A stretch of 64,000 nucleotides of DNA from Hydractinia symbiolongicarpus (lineage: Eukaryota; Cnidaria; Hydrozoa; Anthoathecata; Hydractiniidae). Location: the NCBI RefSeq assembly GCF_029227915.1, contig NC_079877.1, forward strand, positions 6,946,001 to 7,010,000, read 5' to 3'. Both the position numbers and the translations under genes were made by a program. This document shows positions 24,297-39,200 of the stretch, one piece after another (positions within the stretch are counted from its first letter, which is position 1; each line of letters begins with the position of its first letter). The notes beneath the pieces were generated by a model. The model had not been told where the DNA came from. It did no database searches and saw only the letters and a list, made by a program, of their open reading frames with translations.

Positions 24297-27200
24297 CTGT
24301 GGTAGCGATTGATTTAAAAATTTAGATAAATAAGTCATTTTTACTATGGGACCAATCCTAGCCGTTAGCGCGCGCTGAAGAAATAGAGACAGTTTCAAAA
24401 ACTACATTTCATTGACTTTCTAACAGTTTTAATCCGTTTCAGTTGAAACGGTTGCGTCACATATTCGCACCAACATGTATTTAGTGATTTTCTTCCGGTA
24501 TTACTAAGTTGTATCGCTTTCAATAGTGAAACGATTGACTGTGGGACCTAATTGAACTGATTTTGGACTTTGACCTTATAAATGTGATAAATGAGCAATT
24601 TTGACTATCAGAAATAACATTCCTCTTAATTTGACATGATTGCTGGAACTCAGCGATTACACTGGGCGCTGTGGTAGCGCTTTATTTAAAAATTAAGATA
24701 AATAAGTCATTTTTTACTGTGGGACCAATCCTAGCCGTTATCGCGCGCAGAGGAAATAGAGACAGTTTCAAAAACTACATTTTAATGACTTTCTCACGAT
24801 GTCAATCCGTTTGAGTTACAACGGTTGCGTCACATATTCGTACCAACATGTATTTAGTGATTTTTTTTCGATATTACTAAGTTGTATCGCATTCAACAGT
24901 GAAACGATTGACTGTGGGACTTAATTGAACTGATTTTGGACTTTGACCTTATAAATGTTAAAAGTGAGACAATTGTACTCCCAGAAATAACATTCTTCTT
25001 AATTTGACATGATTGTGGGAACTCAGCCATTACACTGGACCCTGTGGTAGCGATTGATTTAAAAATTTAGATAAATAAGTCATTTTTACTATGGGACCAA
25101 TCCTAGCCGTTAGTGCGCGCTGAAGAAATAGAGACAGTTTCAAAAACTACATTTCATTGACTTTCTAACAGTTTTAATCAATTTCAGTTGAAACGGTTGC
25201 GTCACATATTCGCACCAACATGTATTTAGTGATTTTCTTCCGGTATTACTAAGTTGTATCGCATTCAACAGTGAAACGATTGACTGTGGGACTTAATTGA
25301 ACTGATTTTAGACTTTGTCCTTATAAATGTTATAAGTGAGACAATTGGACTCCAAGAAATAACATTCTTTTTAATTTGACATGATTGTGGGAACTCAGCG
25401 ATTACACTGGACGCTGTGGTAGCGCTTTATTTGAAAATTAAGATAAATAAGTCATTTTTTACTGTGGGACGAATCCTAGTCGTTAGTTCGCGCTAAAGAA
25501 ATAGAGACAGTTTCAAAAACTACATTTCATTGACTTTCTAACAGTTTTAATCCGTTTCAGTTGAAACAGTTGCGTCACATATTCGCACCAACATGTATTT
25601 AGTGATTTTTTTCCGGTATTACTAAGTTGTATCGCTTTCAATAGTGAAACGATTGACTGTGGGACCTAATTGAACTGATTTTGGACTTTGACCTTATAAA
25701 TGTGATAAATGAGCAATTTTGACTATCAGAAATAACATTCCTCTTAATTTGACATGATTGCTGGAACTCAGCGATTACACTGGGCGCTGTGGTAGCACTT
25801 TATTTAAAAATTAAGATAAATAAGTCTTTTTTTACTGTGGGACGAATCCTAGTCGTTAGTTCGCGCTGAAGAAATAGAGACAGTTTCAAAAACTACATTT
25901 CATTGACTTTCTAACAGTTTTAATCCGTTTCAGTTGAAACGGTTGCGTCACATATTCGCACCAACATGTATTTAGTGATTTTCTTCCGGTATTACTAAGT
26001 TGTATCGCTTTCAATAGTGAAACGATTGACTGTGGGACCTAATTGAACTGATTTTGGACTTTGACCTTATAAATATGATAAATGAGCAATTTTGACTATC
26101 AGAAATAACATTCCTCTTAATTTGACATGATTGCTGGAACTCAGCAATTACACTGGGCGCTGTGGTAGCGCTTTATTTAAAAATTAAGATAAATAAGTCA
26201 TTTTTTACTGTGGGACCAATCCTAGCCGTTATCGCGCGCAGAAGAAATAGAGACAGTTTCAAAAACTACATTTCATTGACTTTCTAACAGTGTCAATGCG
26301 TTTGAGTTACAACGGTTGCGTCAAATATTCGTACCAACATGTATTTAGTGATTTTCTTCCGATATTACTAAGTTGTATCGCTTTTGACAGTGAAACGTTT
26401 GACTGTGGACTTAATTGAACTGATTTTGGACTTTGACCTTATAAATGTTAAAAGTGAGACAATTGGACTCCCAGAAATAACATTCTTCTTAAATTGACAT
26501 GATTGTGGGAACTCAGCCATTACACTGGACCCTGTGGTAGCGCTTGATTTAAAAATTTAGATAAATAAGTCATTTTTACTGTGGGACCAATCCTAGCCGT
26601 TAGCGCGCGCTGAAGAAATAGAGACAGTTTCAAAAACTACATTTCATTGATTTTCTAACGGTGTCAATCCGTTTGAGGTACAACGGTTGCGTCACGCATT
26701 CGTACGAACATGTATTTAGTGATTTTCTTCCGGTATTGCTAAGTTGTATCGCTTTCAACAGTGAAACGATTGACTGTGGGACATAATTGAACTGATTTTA
26801 GACTTTGTCCTTATAAATGTGATAATTGAGCCATTTTGACTACAAGAAATAACATTCTTCTTAAATTGACATGATTGTGGGAACTCAGCCATTACACTGG
26901 ACCCTGTGGTAGCGATTGATTTAAAAATTTAGATAAATAAGTCATTTTTACTATGGGACCAATCCTAGCCGTTAGTGCGCGCTGAAGAAATAGAGACAGT
27001 TTCAAAAACTACATTTCATTGACTTTCTAACAGTTTTAATCAATTTCAGTTGAAACGGTTGCGTCACATATTCGCACCAACATGTATTTAGTGATTTTCT
27101 TCCGGTATTACTAAGTTGTATCGCATTCAACAGTGAAACGATTGACTGTGGGACTTAATTGAACTGATTTTAGACTTTGTCCTTATAAATGTTATAAGTG

Positions 27201-28021
27201 AGACAATTGGACTCCAAGAAATAACATTCTTTTTAATTTGACATGATTGTGGGAACTCAGCGATTACACTGGACGCTGTGGTAGCGCTTTATTTGAAAAT
27301 TAAGATAAATAAGTCATTTTTTACTGTGGAACGAATCCTAGTCGTTAGTTCGCGCTAAAGAAATAGAGACAGTTTCAAAAACTACATTTCATTGACTTTC
27401 TAACAGTTTTAATCCGTTTCAGTTGAAACAGTTGCGTCACATATTCGCACCAACATGTATTTAGTGATTTTCTTCCGGTATTACTAAGTTGTATCGCTTT
27501 CAATAGTGAAACGATTGACTGTGGGACCTAATTGAACTGATTTTGGACTTTGACCTTATAAATGTGATAAATGAGCAATTTTGACTATCAGAAATAACAT
27601 TCCTCTTAATTTGACATGATTGCTGGAACTCAGCGATTACACTGGGCGCTGTGGTAGCACTTTATTTAAAAATTAAGATAAATAAGTCTTTTTTTACTGT
27701 GGGACGAATCCTAGTCGTTAGTTCGCGCTGAAGAAATAGAGACAGTTTCAAAAACTACATTTCATTGACTTTCTAACAGTTTTAATCCGTTTCAGTTGAA
27801 ACGGTTGCGTCACATATTCGCACCAACATGTATTTAGTGATTTTCTTCCGGTATTACTAAGTTGTATCGCTTTTAATAGTGAAACGATTGACTGTGGGAC
27901 GTAATTGAACTGATTTTGGACTTTGACCTTATAAATGTGATAAATGAGCAATTTTGACTATCAGAAATAACATTCCTCTTAATTTGACATGATTGCTGGA
28001 ACTCAGCAATTACACTGGGCG
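24297..28021 (+). repeat. Block 6: pentamer higher-order repeat (about 1,862 bp)
   Basis: Anchors 25042, 25414, 25787, 26160 and 26532 are followed by 26904, 27276 and 27649 in the same order, 1,862 bp apart. Markers are tttttactatggg (25042, 26904), ggacgctg with ttatttgaaaatt (25414, 27276) and gcactttattt (25787, 27649). Many monomers share gttaaaagtgagac and actcccagaaataac in their 3' ends. Confidence 0.8.
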
Positions 28022-31000
28022 CTGTGGTAGCGATTGATTTAAAAATTTAGATAAATAAGTCATTTTTACTATGGGACCAATCCTAGCCGTTAGCGCGCGC
28101 TGAAGAAATAAAGACAGTTTCAAAAACTACATTTCATTGACTTTCTAACAGTTTTAATCCGTTTCAGTTGAAACGGTTGCGTCACATATTCGCACCAACA
28201 TGTATTTAGTGATTTTCTTCCGGTATTACTAAGTTGTATCGCTTTCAATAGTGAAACGATTGACTGTGGGACCTAATTGAACTGATTTTGGACTTTGACC
28301 TTATAAATGTGATAAATGAGCAATTTTGACTATCAGAAATAACATTCCTCTTAATTTGACATGATTGCTGGAACTCAGCGATTACACTGGGCGCTGTGGT
28401 AGCGCTTTATTTAAAAATTAAGATAAATAAGTCATTTTTTACTGTGGGACCAATCCTAGCCGTTATCGCGCGCAGAAGAAATAGAGACAGTTTCAAAAAC
28501 TACATTTTAATGACTTTCTAACGGTGTCAATCCGTTTGAGTTACAACGGTTGCGTCACATATTCGTACCAACATGTATTTAGTGATTTTCTTCCGATATT
28601 ACTAAGTTGTATCGCTTTTGACAGTGAAACGTTTGACTGTGGACTTAATTGAACTGATTTTGGACTTTGACCTTATAAATGTTAAAAGTGAGACAATTGG
28701 ACTCCCAGAAATAACATTCTTCTTAAATTGACATGATTGTGGGAACTCAGCCATTACACTGGACCCTGTGGTAGCGCTTGATTTAAAAATTTAGATAAAT
28801 AAGTCATTTTTACTGTGGGACCAATCCTAGCCGTTAGCGCACGCTGAAGAAATAGAGACAGTTTCAAAAACTACATTTCATTGATTTTCTAACGGTGTCA
28901 ATCCGTTTGAGGTACAACGGTTGCGTCACGCATTCGTACGAACATGTATTTAGTGATTTTCTTCCGGTATTGCTAAGTTGTATCGCTTTCAACAGTGAAA
29001 CGATTGACTGTGGGACATAATTGAACTGATTTTAGACTTTGTCCTTATAAATGTGATAATTGAGCCATTTTGACTACAAGAAATAACATTCTTCTTAAAT
29101 TGACATGATTGTGGGAACTCAGCCATTACACTGGACCCGGTGGTAGCGATTCATTTAAAAATTTAGATAAATAAGTCATTTTTACTGTGGGACCAATCCT
29201 AGCCGTTACCGCGCGCTGAAGAAATAGAGACAGTTTCAAAAACTACATTTCATTGACTTTCTAAAGGTCTCAATCCGTTTGAGTTACAACGGTTGCGTCA
29301 CACATTCGTACGAACATGTATTTAGTGATTTTCTTCCGGTATTGCTAAGTTGTATTGCTTTCAACAGTGAAACGATTGACTGTGGGACATAATTGAACTG
29401 ATTTTAGACTTTGTCCTTATAAATGTTATAAGTGAGACCATTGGACTCCAAGAAATAACATTCTTTTTAATTTGACATGATTGTGGGAACTCAGCGATTA
29501 CACTGGACGCTGTGGTAGCGCTTTATTTGAAAATTAAGATAAATAAGTCATTTTTTACTGTGGGACGAATTCTAGTCGTTAGTTCGCGCTGAAGAAATAG
29601 AGACAGTTTCAAAAACTACATTTCATTGACTTTCTAACAGTTTTAATCCGTTTCAGTTGAAACGGTTGCGTCACATATTCGCACCAACATGTATTTAGTG
29701 ATTTTCTTCCGGTATTACTAAGTTGTATCGCTTTCAATAGTGAAACGATTGACTGTGGGACCTAATTGAACTGATTTTGGACTTTGACCTTATAAATGTG
29801 ATAAATGAGCAATTTTGACTATCAGAAATAACATTCCTCTTAATTTGACATGATTGCTGGAACTCAGCGATTACACTGGGCGCTGTGGTAGCGCTTTATT
29901 TAAAAATTAAGATAAATAAGTCATTTTTTACTGTGGGACCAATCCTAGCCGTTATCGCGCGCAGAAGAAATAGAGACAGTTTTAAAAACTACATTTTAAT
30001 GACTTTCTAACGGTGTCAATCCGTTTGAGTTACAACGGTTGCGTCACATATTCGTACCAACATGTATTTAGTGATTTTCTTCCGATATTACTAAGTTGTA
30101 TCGCTTTTGACAGTGAAACGTTTGACTGTGGACTTAATTGAACTGATTTTGGACTTTGACCTTATAAATGTTAAAAGTGAGACAATTGGACTCCCAGAAA
30201 TAACATTCTTCTTAATTTGACATGATTGTGGAAACTCAGCCATTACACTGGACCCTGTGGTAGCGATTGATTTAAAAATTTAGATAAATAAGTCATTTTT
30301 ACTATGGGACCAATCCTAGCCGTTTGCGCGCGCTGAAGAAATAGAGACAGTTTCAAAAACTACATTTCATTGACTTTCTAACAGTTTTAATCCGTTTCAG
30401 TTGAAACGGTTGCGTCACATATTCGCACCAACATGTATTTAGTGATTTTCTTCCGGTATTACTAAGTTGTATCGCTTTCAATAGTGAAACGATTGACTGT
30501 GGGACCTAATTGAACTGATTTTGGACTTTGACCTTATAAATGTGATAAATGAGCAATTTTGACTATCAGAAATAACATTCCTCTTAATTTGACATGATTG
30601 CTGGAACTCAGCGATTACACTGGGCGCTGTGGTAGCGCTTTATTTAAAAATTAAGATAAATAAGTCATTTTTACTGTGGGACCAATCCTAGCCGTTATCG
30701 CGCGCAGAACAAATAGAGACAGTTTCAAAAACTACATTTTAATGACTTTCTAACGGTGTCAATCCGTTTGAGTTACAACGGTTGCGTCACATATTCGTAC
30801 CAACATGTATTTAGTGATTTTCTTCCAATATTACTAAGTTGTATCGCTTTTGACAGTGAAACGTTTGACTGTGGACTTAATTGAACTGATTTTGGACTTT
30901 GACCTTATAAATGTTAAAAGTGAGACAATTGGACTCCCAGAAATAACATTCTTCTTAATTTGACATGATTGTGGGAACTCAGCCATTACACTGGACCCTG

Positions 31001-33231
31001 TGGTAGCGCTTGATTTAAAAATTTAGATAAATAAGTCAATTTTACTGTGGGACCAATCCTAGCCGTTAGCGCGCGCTGAAGAAATAGAGACAGTTTCAAA
31101 AACTACATTTCATTGATTTTCTAACGGTGTCAATCCGTTTGAGGTACAACGGTTGCGTCACACATTCGTACGAACATGTATTTAGTGATTTTCTTCCGGT
31201 ATTGCTAAGTTGTATCGCTTTCAACAGTGAAACGATTGACTGTGGGACATAATTGAACTGATTTTAGACTTTTTCCTTATAGATGTGATAATTGAGCCAT
31301 TTTGACTACAAGAAATAACATTCTTCTTAAATTGACATGATTGTGGGAACTTAGCCATTACACTGGACCCGGTGGTAGCGATTCATTTAAAAATTTAGAT
31401 AAATAAGTCATTTTTACTGTGGGACCAATCCTAGCCGTTACCGCGCGCTGAAGAAATAGAGACAGTTTCAAAAACTACATTTCATTGACTTTCTAAAGGT
31501 GTCAATCCGTTTGAGTTACAACGGTTGCGTCACACATTCGTACGAACATGTATTTAGTGATTTTCTTCCGGTATTGCTAAGTTGTATTGCTTTCAACAGT
31601 GAAACGATTGACTGTGGGATTTAATTGAACTGATTTTAGACTTTGACCTTATAAATGTGATAAATGAGCCATTTTGACTACAAGAAATAACATTCGTCTT
31701 AATTTGACATGATTGCTGGAACTCAGCGATTACACTGGGCGCTGTGGTAGCGCTTTATTTATAAATTAAGATAAATAAGGCATTTTTTACTGTGGGACGA
31801 ATCCTAGTCGTTAGCTCGCGCTGAAGAAATAGAGACAGTTTCAAAAACTACATTTCATTGACTTTCTAACAGTTTTAATCCGTTTAAGTTGCAACGGTTG
31901 CGTCACATATTCGCACCAACATGTATTTAGTGATTTTCTTCCGGTATTACTAAGTTGTATCGCTTTCAATAGTGAAACGATTGACTGTGGGACTTAATTG
32001 AACTGATTTTAGACTTTGTCCTTATAATGTTATAAGTGAGACAATTGGACTCCAAGAAATAACATTCTTTTTAATTTGACATGATTGTGGGAACTCAGCG
32101 ATGACACTGGACGCTGTGGTAGCGCTCTATTTGAAAATTAAGATAAATAAGTCATTTTTTACTGTGGGACGAATCCTAGTCGTTAGTTCGCGCTGAAGAA
32201 ATAGAGACAGTTTCAAAAACTACATTTCATTGTCTTTCTAACAGTTTTAATCCGTTTCAGTTGAAACGGTTGCGTCACATATTCGCACCAACATGTATTT
32301 AGTGATTTTCTTCCGGTATTACTAAGTTGTATCGCTTTCAATAGTGAAACGATTGACTGTGGGACCTAATTGAACTGATTTTAGACTTTGTCCTTATAAA
32401 TGTTATAAGTGAGACAATTGGACTCCAAGAAATAACATTCTTTTTAATTTGACATGATTGTGGGAACTCAGCGATTACACTGGACGCTGTGGTAGCGCTT
32501 TATTTGAAAATTAAGATAAATAAGTCATTTTTTACTGTGGGACGAATCCTAGTCGTTAGTTCGCGCTGAAGAAATAGAGACAGTTTCAAAAACTACATTT
32601 CATTGACTTTCTAACAGTTTTAATCCGTTTCAGTTGAAACGGTTGCGTCACATATTCGCACCAACATGTATTTAGTGATTTTCTTCCGGTATTACTAAGT
32701 TGTATCGCTTTCAATAGTGAAACGATTGACTGTGGGACCTAATTGAACTGATTTTGGACTTTGACCTTATAAATGTGATAAATGAGCAATTTTGACTATC
32801 AGAAATAACATTCCTCTTAATTTGACATGATTGCTGGAACTCAGCGATTACACTGGGCGCTGTGGTAGCGCTTTATTTAAAAATTAAGATAAATAAGTCA
32901 TTTTTTACTGTGGGACCAATCCTAGCCGTTATCGCGCGCAGAGGAAATAGAGACAGTTTCAAAAACTACATTTTAATGACTTTCTAACGGTGTCAAATTG
33001 TTTGAGTTACAACGGTTGCGTCAGATATTCGTACCAACATGTATTTAGTGATTTTCTTCCGATATTACTAAGTTGTATCGCTTTTGACAGTGAAACGTTT
33101 GACTGTGGACTTAATTGAACTGATTTTGGACTTTGACCTTATAAATGTTAAAAGTGAGACAATTAGACTCCCAGAAATAACATTCCTCTTAATTTGACAT
33201 GATTGTGGGAACTCAGCCATTACACTGGACC
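28022..33231 (+). repeat. Block 7a: 5.2 kb segment, copy 1
   Basis: Fourteen monomers from 28022 to 32860. A four-monomer motif ending in the distinctive ggacccggtggtagcg appears twice (28022-29138 and 30255-31370). From 28022 to about 31980 the segment is matched by block 7b. The tail (32114, 32487, both ggacgctg type) has a local duplicate monomer and is not shared. Confidence 0.8.
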
Positions 33232-36207
33232 CTGTGGTAGCGATTGATTTAAAAATTTAGATAAATAAGTCATTTTTACTATGGGACCAATCCTAGCCGT
33301 TAGCGCGCGCTTAAGAAATAAAGACAGTTTCAAAAACTACATTTCATTGACTTTCTAACAGTTTTAATCCGTTTCAGTTGAAACGGTTGCGTCACATATT
33401 CGCACCAACATGTATTTAGTGATTTTCTTCCGGTATTACTAAGTTGTATCGCTTTCAATAGTGAAACGATTGACTGTGGGACCTAATTGAACTGATTTTG
33501 GACTTTGACCTTATAAATGTGATAAACGAGCAATTTTGACTATCAGAAATAACATTCCTCTTAATTTGACATGATTGCTGGAACTCAGCGATTACACTGG
33601 GCGCTGTGGTAGCGCTTTATTTAAAAATTAAGATAAATAAGTCATTTTTTACTGTGGGACCAATCCTAGCCGTTATCGCGCGCAGAAGAAATAGAGACAG
33701 TTTCAAAAACTACATTTTAATGACTTTCTAACGGTGTCAATCCGTTTGAGTTACAACGGTTGCGTCACATATTCGTACCAACATGTATTTAGTGATTTTC
33801 TTCCGATATTACTAAGTTGTATCGCTTTTGACAGTGAAACGTTTGACTGTGGACTTAATTGAACTGATTTTGGACTTTGACCTTATAAATGTTAAAAGTG
33901 AGACAATTGGACTCCCAGAAATAACATTCTTCTTAAATTAACATGATTGTGGGAACTCAGCCATTACACTGGACCCTGTGGTAGCGCTTGATTTAAAAAT
34001 TTAGATAAATAAGTCATTTTTACTGTGGGACCAATCCTAGCCGTTAGCGCGCGCTGAAGAAATAGAGACAGTTTCAAAAACTACATTTCATTGATTTTCT
34101 AACGGTGTCAATCCGTTTGAGGTACAACGGTTGCGTCACGCATTCGTACGAACATGTATTTAGTGATTTTCTTCCGGTATTGCTAAGTTGTATCGCTTTC
34201 AACAGTGAAACGATTGACTGTGGGACATAATTGAACTGATTTTAGACTTTGTCCTTATAAATGTGATAATTGAGCCATTTTGACTACAAGAAATAACATT
34301 CTTCTTAAATTGACATGATTGTGGGAACTCAGCCATTACACTGGACCCGGTGGTAGCGATTCATTTAAAAATTTAGATAAATAAGTCATTTTTACTGTGG
34401 GACCAATCCTAGCCGTTACCGCGCGCTGAAGAAATAGAGACAGTTTCAAAAACTACATTTCATTGACTTTCTAAAGGTCTCAATCCGTTTGAGTTACAAC
34501 GGTTGCGTCACACATTCGTACGAACATGTATTTAGTGATTTTCTTCCGGTATTGCTAAGTTGTATTGCTTTCAACAGTGAAACGATTGACTGTGGGACAT
34601 AATTGAACTGATTTTAGACTTTGTCCTTATAAATGTTATAAGTGAGACCATTGGACTCCAAGAAATAACATTCTTTTTAATTTGACATGATTGTGGGAAC
34701 TCAGCGATTACACTGGACGCTGTGGTAGCGCTTTATTTGAAAATTAAGATAAATAAGTCATTTTTTACTGTGGGACGAATTCTAGTCGTTAGTTCGCGCT
34801 GAAGAAATAGAGACAGTTTCAAAAACTACATTTTAATGACTTTCTAACGGTGTCAATCCGTTTGAGTTACAACGGTTGCGTCACATATTCGTACCAACAT
34901 GTATTTAGTGATTTTCTTCCGATATTACTAAGTTGTATCGCTTTTGACAGTGAAACGTTTGACTGTGGACTTAATTGAACTGATTTTGGACTTTGACCTT
35001 ATAAATGTTAAAAGTGAGACAATTGGACTCCCAGAAATAACATTCTTCTTAATTTGACATGATTGTGGGAACTCAGCCATTACACTGGACCCTGTGGTAG
35101 CGATTGATTTAAAAATTTAGATAAATAAGTCATTTTTACTATGGGACCAATCCTAGCCGTTAGCGCGCGCTGAAGAAATAGAGACAGTTTCAAAAACTAC
35201 ATTTCATTGACTTTCTAACAGTTTTAATCCGTTTCAGTTGAAACGGTTGCGTCACATATTCGCACCAACATGTATTTAGTGATTTTCTTCCGGTATTACT
35301 AAGTTGTATCGCTTTCAATAGTGAAACGATTGACTGTGGGACCTAATTGAACTGATTTTGGACTTTGACCTTATAAATGTGATAAATGAGCAATTTTGAC
35401 TATCAGAAATAACATTCCTCTTAATTTGACATGATTGCTGGAACTCAGCGATTACACTGGGCGCTGTGGTAGCGCTTTATTTAAAAATTAAGATAAATAA
35501 GTCATTTTTTACTGTGGGACCAATCCTAGCCGTTATCGCGCGCAGAACAAATAGAGACAGTTTCAAAAACTACATTTTAATGACTTTCTAACGGTGTCAA
35601 TCCGTTTGAGTTACAACGGTTGCGTCACATATTCGTACCAACATGTATTTAGTGATTTTCTTCCAATATTACTAAGTTGTATCGCTTTTGACAGTGAAAC
35701 GTTTGACTGTGGACTTGATTGAACTGATTTTGGACTTTGACCTTATAAATGTTAAAAGTGAGACAATTGGACTCCCAGAAATAACATTCTTCTTAATTTG
35801 ACATGATTGTGGGAACTCAGCCATTACACTGGACCCTGTGGTAGCGCTTGATTTAAAAATTTAGATAAATAAGTCATTTTTACTGTGGGACCAATCCTAG
35901 CCGTTAGCGCGCGCTGAAGAAATAGAGACAGTTTCAAAAACTACATTTCATTGATTTTCTAACGGTGTCAATCCGTTTGAGGTACAACGGTTGCGTCACA
36001 CATTCGTACGAACATGTATTTAGTGATTTTCTTCCGGTATTGCTAAGTTGTATCGCTTTCAACAGTGAAACGATTGACTGTGGGACATAATTGAACTGAT
36101 TTTAGACTTTGTCCTTATAGATGTGATAATTGAGCCATTTTGACTACAAGAAATAACATTCTTCTTAAATTGACATGATTGTGGGAACTTAGCCATTACA
36201 CTGGACC
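33232..36207 (+). repeat. Block 7b: 5.2 kb segment, copy 2, one monomer lost
   Basis: Anchors 33232-34720 match 28022-29510 at an offset of 5,210 bp, with shared private changes such as gaaataaagacag. From 35092 the offset to 30255 is 4,837-4,838 bp, one monomer less. The loss falls in the hybrid monomer at 34720: its 5' part has cgaattctagtc as at 29510, its 3' part has acattttaatgac as at 29883, and the switch lies between about 34801 and 34833. Confidence 0.85.
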
Positions 36208-39200
36208 CGGTGGTAGCGATTCATTTAAAAATTTAGATAAATAAGTCATTTTTACTGTGGGACCAATCCTAGCCGTTACCGCGCGCTGAAGAAATAGAGA
36301 CAGTTTCAAAAACTACATTTCATTGACTTTCTAAAGGTGTCAATCCGTTTGAGTTACAACGGTTGCGTCACACATTCGTACGAACATGTATTTAGTGATT
36401 TTCTTCCGGTATTGCTAAGTTGTATTGCTTTCAACAGTGAAACGATTGACTGTGGGATTTAATTGAACTGATTTTAGACTTTGACCTTATAAATGTGATA
36501 AATGAGCCATTTTGACTACAAGAAATAACATTCGTCTTAATTTGACATGATTGGTGGAACTCAGCGATTACACTGGGCGCTGTGGTAGCGCTTTATTTAT
36601 AAATTAAGATAAATAAGGCATTTTTTACTGTGGGACGAATCCTAGTCGTTAGCTCGCGCTGAAGAAATAGAGACAGTTTCAAAAACTACATTTCATTGAC
36701 TTTCTAACTGTTTTAATCCGTTTGAGTTGCAACGGTTGCGTCACATATTCGCACCAACATGTATTTAGTGATTTTCTTCCGGTATTACTAAGTTGTATCG
36801 CTTTCAATAGTGAAACGATTGACTGTGGGACCTAATTGAACTGATTTTGGACTTTGGCCTTATAAATGTGATAAATGAGCAATTTTGACTATAAGAAATA
36901 ACATTCTTCTTAATTTGACATGATTGCTGGAACTCAGCGATTACACTGGGCGCTGTGGTAGCGCTTTATTTAAAAATTAAGAATAAATAAGCCATTTTTC
37001 ACTGTGGGACCAATCCTAGCCGTTATCGCGCGCTAAAGAAATAGAGACAGTTTCAAAAACTACATTTCATTGACTTTCTAAGGGGGTCAATCCGTTTAAG
37101 GTATAACGGTTGCGTCACATATTCGTACCAACATGTATTTAGCGATAGTATTCAGATAATACTAGGTTGCATCGCTTTTAACAGTGAAACGTTTGACTGT
37201 GGGACATAATTGCAGTGATTTTGGACTTTGTCCTTATAAATGTTATAAGTGAGAAAATTGGACTCCATGAAATAACATTCTTCTTAATTTGACATGATTG
37301 TGGGAACTCAGCGATTACACTGGTCCCTGTGGTAGCGCTTTATTTGAAAATTAAGATAAATAAGTCATTTTTTTATGTGGGACCAATCCTAGCCGTTAGC
37401 GCGCGCTAAAGAAATAGAGACAGTTTCAAAAACTACATTTCATTGACTTTCTTACGGTGTCAATCCGTTTGAGTTACAACGGTTGCGTCACACATTCGTA
37501 CGAACATGTATTTAGTGATTTTCTTCCGGTATTACTAAGTTGTATCGCTTTCAACAGTGAAACGATTGACTGTGGGACTTAATTGAACTGATTTTAGACT
37601 TTGACCTTATAAATGTGATAAATGAGCAATTGTGACTACAAGAAACAACATTCTTCTTATTTTGACATGATTGCTGGAACTCAGCGATTACACTGGGCGC
37701 TGTGGTAGCGCTTTATTTAAAATTAAGATAAATAAGTCATTTTTTACTGTGGGACGAATCCTAGTCGTTAGTTCGCGCTGAAGAAATAGAGACAGTTTCA
37801 AAAACTACATTTCATTGACTTTCTAACAGTTTTAATCCGTTTGAGTTGCAACGGTTGCGTCACATATTCGCACCAACATGTATTTAGTGATTTTCTTCCG
37901 GTATTACTAAGTTGTATCGGTTTTAATAGTGAAACGATTGACTGTGGGACCTAATTGGACTGATTTTGGACTTTGACCTTATAAATGTGATAAATGAGCA
38001 ATTTTGACTACAAGAAATAACATTCTTCTTAATTTGACATGATTGCTGGAACTCAGCGATTACACTGGGTACTGTGGTAGCGTTCTATTTAAATATTGAG
38101 ATAAATAAGTCTTTTTTTACTGTAGGACCAATCCTAGCCGTTATCGCGCGCTAAAGAAATAGAGACAGTTTCAAAAACTACATTTCATTGACTTTCTAAG
38201 GGAGTCAATCCGTTTGAGGTACAACGGTTGCGTCACATATTCGTACCACCATGTATTAAGCGATAGTATTCGGATAGTACTGGGTTGCATCGCTTTTAAC
38301 AGTGAAACGTTTGACTGTGGGACATAATTGAACTGATTTTGGACTTTGTCCTTATAAATGTTATAAGTGAGACAATTGGACTCCAAGAAATAACATTCTT
38401 CTTAAATTGACATGATTGTGGGAACTCAGCGATTACACTGGACGCTGTGGTAGCGCTTTATTTGAAAATTAAGATAAATTAGTCATTTTTTACTGTGGGA
38501 CCAATCCTAGCCGTTATCGCGCGCTGACGAAATAGAGACAGTTTCAAAAACTACATTTCAATGACTTTCTAACGGTGTCAATCGGTTTGAGTTACAACGG
38601 TTGCGTCACATATTCGTACCAACACGTATTTAGTGATTTTCTTCCAATATTACTAAGTTGTATCGCTTTCAACAGTGAAACGATTGACTGTGGGACTTAA
38701 TTGAACTGATTTTGGACTTTGACCTGATAAATGTTATAAGTGAGACAATTGGACTCCAAGAAATAACATTCTTCTTAATTTGACATGATTGTTGGAACTC
38801 AGCGATTACACTGGACTCTGTGGTAGCGATTCATTTAAAAATTTAGATAAATAAGTCATTTTTACTGTGGGACCAATCCTAGCCGTTATCGCGCGCTAAA
38901 AAAGTAGAGACAGTTTCAAAAACTACATTTCATTGACTTTCTAACGGTGTCAATCCGTTTGAGGTACAACGGTTGCGTCACACATTCGTACGAACATGTA
39001 TTTAGTGATTTTCTTCCGGTATTGCTAAGTTGTATCGCTTTCAACAGTGAAACGATTGACTGTGGGACATAATTGAACTGATTTTAGACTTTGTCCTTAT
39101 AAATGTGATAATTGAGCCATTTTGACTACAAGAAATAACATTCTTCTTAAATTGACATGATTGTGGGAACTCAGCCATTACACTGGACCCGGTGGTAGCG

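Noticed and set aside
27748-27951. Minus-strand open frame of 67 codons
   Set aside because: It lies inside one satellite monomer, would start at TTG, and exists only because a few monomer variants lack a stop; the equivalent stretch of most monomers is interrupted. No domain or coding signature.
38171-38386. Minus-strand open frame of 71 codons similar to the one at 27748-27951
   Set aside because: The similarity is explained by both being the same part of the satellite monomer in the same frame. Its octamer partner about 2,982 bp later is not kept open to the same extent, so there is no sign of selection for coding.
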